DNA from: Ecdyonurus torrentis
Lineage: Eukaryota; Arthropoda; Insecta; Ephemeroptera; Heptageniidae
Assembly (NCBI GenBank): GCA_949318235.1
Contig: OX439129.1
Coordinates: 28,730,339 to 28,794,338, forward strand
DNA: 64,000 bases
Reading direction: 5' to 3'
The position numbers and the translations under genes are program-made. The first letter of the stretch is position 1, and every line of letters starts with the position of its first letter. Below, one piece after another: positions 59,465-64,000 of this stretch. The notes under the pieces were generated by a model. The model saw nothing but the letters and a program-made list of their open reading frames with translations, was not told the DNA's origin and made no database searches.

Positions 59465-59605
59465 CTGCACAATGTAAGGAAAATAAAACATCATGGTTAG
59501 GTTGATGATACACAAGAAAAGGAAAGAGGAAACCAGCAAAAACCTTGCCCTAGTGAAGAGAGTCAGCAAAACAGAGAGTCCCATAGTTTGGTGAAAGACT
59601 TGCTA
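59465..59605 (-). mobile_element. Penelope-like 3' tail fragment
   Basis: Minus strand: GCTGGTTTCCTCTTTCCTTT, then CAACCTAACCATGATG and TTTTCCTT, the same order as the tails at 23.0 and 35.2 kb. Confidence 0.6.
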
Positions 59606-59689
59606 GCACTGATAATACCTATAAAAAATAAATAAATAAAAATAAAACAAATAAAAAACATTCATAGTTTCACTCCTAGTCAGTAAGGA

Positions 59690-59885
59690 GCAAAGAAACA
59701 ACATACGCATACTCTTTTTTTCTCTTGGAGTTTAGTGTCAAAAACTATCCAGTGTTAGTTAGTTGTTGTAATTGTTTTTAATTTGAGGTTTTAACTCTTT
59801 CACCAAATTATGGAAATATTTTTAATATTGTAAGGCCATTGCTGTTTTCCTCATTTCATTAATTTAGTTTATGTTTTGTTTTCAG
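59690..59885 (+). mobile_element. Penelope-like 3' tail fragment, inverted to the previous one
   Basis: CTTGGAGTTTAGTGTCAAAA...CTATCCAGTGTTAG parallels 63208-63245, and GTAAGGCCATTGCTGTTTTC parallels other tails. It forms a head-to-head pair with 59465-59605. Confidence 0.5.
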
Positions 59886-61058
59886 GTTTATTTCATAATG
59901 TAATATTTTATGGTGGAAGCACTAAAATTAAAATATCCAAATTTACAACATATCATTATTACAGAATACGAAGAATTGTATAGGAATTTGCTGCATATTC
60001 AACTTAATAATGGATGCAAGATATTGATATTACAATATATACATAATAATGTTTTGTTTATGAATATGTACATAAAATCTAGTTGTGTCGATTGTCAATA
60101 TATATCATATATATACTGCCCTCTACCTTGACCCTGAAGGCAAACTGAACTTAAAACACGCAGCAATAGAATGGTACGTAGTAACTAAATATTCAGCAGT
60201 TTATTTTTAAAATGGGTGCTTATAATGAGGAATGATTACAATATTTTTTTTTTACAGCCCAGTAAGTTCAAAATCAAGAATGTTAAAACGTTTTCAAATA
60301 TCATTCTACAAAAATTTTAAATGCATTTTATTGAATTTATAAATAATTTTTACTGCTTTGAATGTGCTTAGTGAGAACATGATAATTACATTATTATATA
60401 TTATAATTACAATTATTAATATTATTGCCTACAAGTTTAAAAATAACTTATAATTTTTACAACAATTTCTGTTAGTTAAGTTATACTAAATTTACAGTTA
60501 TTTTAAGGACACTTTTCAAATGCATTGAAAGGAATGCAGTAATATAATAACCAGTCAATTTTATTTTATAAACATCATTATGAATAATATAAAGCTGCCG
60601 TACATAGCTTTAAAGTACTAAAACCTTCACAATTATTATTTTAAAAAAACACTACATTTAAAAGTAAATGGATGGACAGATAGACTTAAAATAAGAATAC
60701 TGTAAATGTATTCTTTATCAAATTATGAAAAGTGTAGTTATTAACATGGTCGTTATTATCTTAGAGAAATACAATATAACACTAATTTTTACACAGCCCT
60801 AAAAGCTGTAAAATTAAAAATTAAAAAAAAAAAAAAAAAAAAAGGAGTTAATAATAAGACAACAAGACCAGAGTAACATTTTCAACCACTTAACTGTCAT
60901 AAAATTATACATGCTGCCAATTTGAAGTGTCAATTATATTTTATATTTGCAACAGTGTGATTGAGAATGTTCCTGTAGATGAATGGAAGCAACAGAATTT
61001 GGCAGCAAGCAGATTTATGCAGTTAAAGTATGGTGAGTGAGGCCTGAGTGGTGATGGA
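59886..61058. other. Intergenic and probable 3' UTR of the Lasp-like gene
   Basis: Holds a plus-strand frame of 73 codons at 59910-60131 with no recognisable family, and an A-run at 60824-60843. No further feature was found. The part next to 61058 should include the Lasp 3' UTR. Confidence 0.4.
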
Positions 61059-61235
61059 TCAATTGACTGACTCCACATAGTTTGCAGGCAGCATGCCTTG
61101 TGCTCCTGTACGCTGAACTGTGCCTGTCATCCAACCTTCATCAATCGGAGTACATCCTACAAGAATGTCACCATCCATAAAAGACACTTCATCTGAATCT
61201 TGAGCCTCATAATCATACATGGCACGATACACCCT
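61059..61235 (-). CDS. Lasp: Lasp-like terminal exon: SH3 domain
   Basis: Acceptor GTTTTACAG|AGG, 58 codons, TGA at 61061-61059. The exon is a complete SH3 domain: [20 protein letters not shown] (ALYDY-type motif and acidic RT loop), DEGWMTG, then GMLPANYVE. This is nearly the C-terminal SH3 of LASP/nebulin-family proteins (human LASP1 ends [11 protein letters not shown]) and especially of arthropod Lasp. Lasp proteins bind actin through nebulin repeats and recruit partners such as zyxin through the SH3 (family knowledge). The LIM and nebulin-repeat exons would lie past 64000. Confidence 0.93.
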   Translation of the reverse strand, partial: RVYRAMYDYEAQDSDEVSFMDGDILVGCTPIDEGWMTGTVQRTGAQGMLPANYVESVN

Positions 61236-61375
61236 CTGTAAAACAATGCAAGCATATAATTAATATTGAGAAAGGTTAAATTAAATCATTATCGTCAGTC
61301 CAAAACAAAATATATTTTTCAAATAGTGATATTTTGGTCCGACTACATGTCTGGTCCAGCTGCATCAAATGGAAG

Positions 61376-61377
<2 letters not shown>

Positions 61378-61406
<29 letters not shown>

Positions 61407-62075
61407 CATGACGCTATAAATCCCTTTCGGGGTAAGCCAACAACACAGATGTTTTATCCTGACCCAGTGATAGACCTCCACAACTTCCTATCCTGACATA
61501 CTTCACTTGCTTCCGCCAGTCTCATACCTTGTTTCATACATTTCCTTTTGCATTTCATACTGCGTACATTCTTATTTTTCAAACATCTTCCAACCACCTC
61601 AGACCATGATGTTTTAGGCCTGCCTCTATCTCTCCTTCCATCCACTCTACTATGAAATACCTGCTTTGCTATTCTTTCATCACCCATTCTCTCAACATGA
61701 CCAAACCATCGTAATACACTGTTCTCATACTTCTCAGTCACAGTTTCTTTTACTCCACATTTCTCCAACACCCAAGTATTCCTTACCCTATCTAATCTTG
61801 TTTTACCACACATACTTCTGAGAAAACTCATACCAACAGCATTCACCCTACTCATATGCCTACTCTGACATACCCATGATTCAGAACCATATAAGATAGT
61901 TGGGAGTAAGACAGAATTGTACACTGTAAGTTTTGCTTTGTTTGATAAAGCATCACTCTTGGCCAATCCTGCCATGCTGCCAACTACTTTCCTACCTGCC
62001 GCCACTCTCCTCTCAATCTCCCCATCTATACTTCCATTCTCTTGATATAATCTTCCCAAATATACAATATTTGGG
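61378..62075 (-). mobile_element. 5'-truncated copy of the RTE-like LINE
   Basis: Flanked by the 11-bp duplication AAATGGAAGTA (61367-61377 and 62076-62086). It starts with a (CATA)n tract, the complement of the LINE's ATGT tail. It lies in the last Lasp intron, in the same orientation as the gene. Confidence 0.93.
61454..62059 (-). pseudogene. C-terminal fragment of the RTE-like reverse transcriptase
   Basis: 201 codons that translate to the same residues as the C-terminus of the ORF at 37889-40024 (from GRLYQENGSIDGEIERR to the stop), including RWFGHVERM and GRRDRGRPKTSW. No RT active site is included, so it cannot work alone. Confidence 0.92.
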
Positions 62076-62361
62076 AAATGGAAGTATATTTACACAAATG
62101 CAATTTACAAATATTTTATAAAAATTATTTCAAGTAAATTGAATTAAGTCAATTTACAACTACAACAAGCCGAAAAATATTACCTATGTAATGTAATTGC
62201 ACTTGTAAACTTTTTTTTTTTTTTCCTTCTTCTTTTTTTCCCCACTAATTTATTTTACGTTCAGCATAACTTCCCTAACTAATAACATTATATTTAGAAC
62301 GTGCTTTGATCACTATCTTACACATTAAACTGCAACCCTGTGACATGTTTAGGTAACATAC

Positions 62362-62591
62362 CCCTGTCTGCTTAGGCTGGTGTTGCTGTTGCTGGCTTAT
62401 CCTTGCTTGTTGTTGGTGCTGCTGTGGAGGTGGCATACAGTTCTGAGGAGCACGGTGCATTTGTTGTGGTGCACGACCAGGATCTCCATACCCTCCATGA
62501 TTACGATAGTCACTTGCTAATGATCCGTAACAGTCATTCAGTGGATCAAGGTCAGCAATGGAACCTATCTTCCGAGATGGAGGACTTGTAA
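62362..62591 (-). CDS. Lasp: Lasp-like exon: Gln/Pro-rich linker
   Basis: Acceptor TTGTTACAG|TT, donor ACAGGG|GTATGT; phase 1 in, phase 0 out, 76 codons. It encodes TSPPSRKIGSIADLDPLNDC then a Q/P-rich stretch, the kind of disordered linker found between nebulin repeats and the SH3 in Lasp. It joins in frame to the SH3 exon. Confidence 0.88.
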
Positions 62592-62770
62592 CTGTAACAA
62601 AAATCCATACAGGAAACTTAAGTGAACAGAAAGAAGAGATTTTACAATTTATGTTGTACAACATGTATAGTTTATGCATTTCTACTGAATACTAGGTTAG
62701 TTGAGGGCTCATGTTAAAACATGTTTCCAGTTTTCCATTCATTGTTGTTTTTTAACCCCTTAAGTACTCT

Positions 62771-62980
62771 CACAGTAATCAAACAGTATGTTATCTCCTA
62801 TACTGAGAATGTAAGATCGGTTCCGCGTGCCAATTGCGATTGCGGAAGCGGTATTAACTAGACGCCGTCATTTGAAGTAACGTTACTTGTCTAGTTAGTA
62901 CCGCTTCCGCAGTCGCAATTGGCACGCGGAACCGATCTGACATTCTCAGTATAGGAATAACATACTGTTTAATTACTGTG
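62771..62980. mobile_element. CACAG-type palindromic MITE, copy 2
   Basis: CACAGTAATCAAACAGTATG faces CATACTGTTTAATTACTGTG, flanked by the perfect 9-bp duplication AAGTACTCT (62762-62770 and 62981-62989). The arms (CGCGTGCCAATTGCG..., GGAAGCGGTA) pair nearly perfectly. A 9-bp target is typical of MULE and possible for Merlin. It lies in a Lasp intron. Confidence 0.9.
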
Positions 62981-63189
62981 AAGTACTCTGTAATATAGAG
63001 TACTCCTTACACCAGTGTACAGAATACTGTACTTCTGGTTTATATGTATAGGACAGCCTTCCCAAAAGTACAGGTAGTACTGCAGCAACTTAATGTTTTA
63101 CTCGCCCTAAAAAAATAATAATAATAATAACAAAAGAATGGCACCCTTTGTCACTATACAAGGTTAGAAACATGTATTGAAATACAAAG

Positions 63190-63350
63190 AAACAAACAGT
63201 GACATTTTTCTTGGAGTTTAGTGCCGAAAGCTATCCAATGTGTGTAAGTTTTTTTATCTCTAAACTAGCAAGATATTCGTTGAACTATCGGACTCTCTTC
63301 ACTATGCCTTTGCTAGTTTCCTCTATCCTTTTCTTTTATATCATCTTACT
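63190..63350 (+). mobile_element. Penelope-like 3' tail fragment
   Basis: CTTGGAGTTTAGTGCCGAAA and TGCCTTTGCTAGTTTCCTCT then ATCCTTTTCTTTTATATCAT match the other tails in order. Confidence 0.55.
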
Positions 63351-63365
63351 GCTTTATTAGTAGAA

Positions 63366-63442
63366 AGACTTTGCAGAGCGGAGCTTTATTTCTTTTAAGT
63401 AACTTTGCAGAGCGGAGCTTTACTTCTTTTAAGTAATGTTGA
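63366..63442. repeat. Two-copy 34-bp tandem repeat
   Basis: TTTGCAGAGCGGAGCTTTA followed by TTCTTTTAAGTAA occurs twice in a row with one substitution. Confidence 0.85.
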
Positions 63443-63895
63443 TGTACAACATAGTTGAGCTAACATAGTTACCTCTTTAGTCTCTACTTTCTGTACGATT
63501 TACAAAAAGGGGGAGGGGGTTTAGCACAAAAGGGTCAGTGAGGTCATTCGAGAATGCAACATATTGCCAAAGCTGCTGCAGCATATATGGCATATGTCTT
63601 AAATATCTACATTCTACTTAACATAGCAATGCAATAGGCATGATGTGTCACTTCTCTCACTAAATGATGTCGCCAACAACGGAGTTGGAAAGAAGCAATG
63701 ACGTCACTATATGAGCATCTCCCTGCTTGCAGGTGTAGGTTATTGACTATCACTTATATTGTTGGTATATTGTTTAAAACAAGTTTTGCTCAAAAAATGA
63801 AAGCCCTAAACTCTAAATTGTCAAATACATGGATAGACTTAACATATAAACAATGACACACAGGGAAATATTTTTTTTAAAGCAAAGCAATATAC

Positions 63896-64000
63896 CTGCT
63901 CCTCTATCAGACGTATAAATGACTGTGGAACTCTGGCGGACTGAATATGGACTATTATAATTAGGACGTTGCTGTGGAAGCTCCTGGTTTGCCATGGGAT
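63896..64000 (-). CDS. Lasp: Lasp-like exon, cut by the window edge
   Basis: An open frame enters at 64000 (…P-MANQELPQQRPNYNSPY…) and ends at the donor GAGCAG|GTATAT with one base left over, which joins TT of the next exon to give valine. The Met visible in it is internal, since the frame is open to the edge. Confidence 0.83.

Noticed and set aside
59109..60131. Two plus-strand frames of 73-77 residues as exons of a gene
   Set aside because: No family features, no convincing splice sites, and strongly AT-biased residue use (Ile, Asn, Lys, Tyr). Left unassigned.

Overview
This is animal nuclear DNA: AT-rich, split by introns and packed with transposable elements. No bacterial, CRISPR or operon features are present. 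Three host genes are visible, all on the minus strand. (1) A complete Pelle/IRAK-type death-domain kinase runs from 56081 down to 20040. Its 12 coding exons join with matching phases at every junction and give 2478 bases, or 825 residues plus stop. (2) The last three exons of a Lasp-like gene lie at 61059-64000; they hold a glutamine-rich linker and a C-terminal SH3 domain, and the gene continues past the right edge. (3) A probable first exon of a METTL4-like methyltransferase lies at 898-1164; the rest would be to the left. The kinase resembles arthropod Pelle (HGDIK loop, LQPRIGDFGLAREGP activation segment) and the SH3 resembles arthropod Lasp, so an arthropod, perhaps non-insect, is my best guess. 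This is inference from remembered family features.

Layout: 1-560 palindrome; 898-1164 METTL4-like exon; 1.7-5.0 kb palindromic elements, including a 2.7 kb foldback with 1 kb arms; 5313-16927 a giant foldback of 11.6 kb whose arms are ~200-bp tandem repeats, bounded by a perfect 8-bp target duplication; 17-20 kb MITEs, a 5S-derived SINE and microsatellites; 20-56 kb the Pelle gene; 56-61 kb intergenic MITEs, microsatellites and Penelope-like tails; 61-64 kb the Lasp-like gene.

The 2.5 kb of Pelle coding sequence is spread over 36 kb because its introns are filled with elements: Penelope-like retroelement copies with hammerhead ribozymes (20.4-21.4, 43.8-44.5 and 52.3-53.2 kb), a GIY-YIG-encoding Penelope fragment (34.5 kb), an RTE-like LINE with an intact 711-residue reverse transcriptase ORF (37.9-40.1 kb), a decayed LINE (49.7-52.0 kb), nested hAT-like elements (29.6-32.1 kb), a three-level nest at 34.0-36.5 kb, a 3.4 kb foldback (25.5-28.9 kb) and many short palindromic MITEs. 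A near-identical 5'-truncated copy of the RTE-like LINE sits in a Lasp intron.

The observations most worth following are the giant foldback, whose empty target site is preserved in a paralogous repeat at 40.67 kb, and four hammerhead ribozymes with intact cores and fully paired stems I and II.
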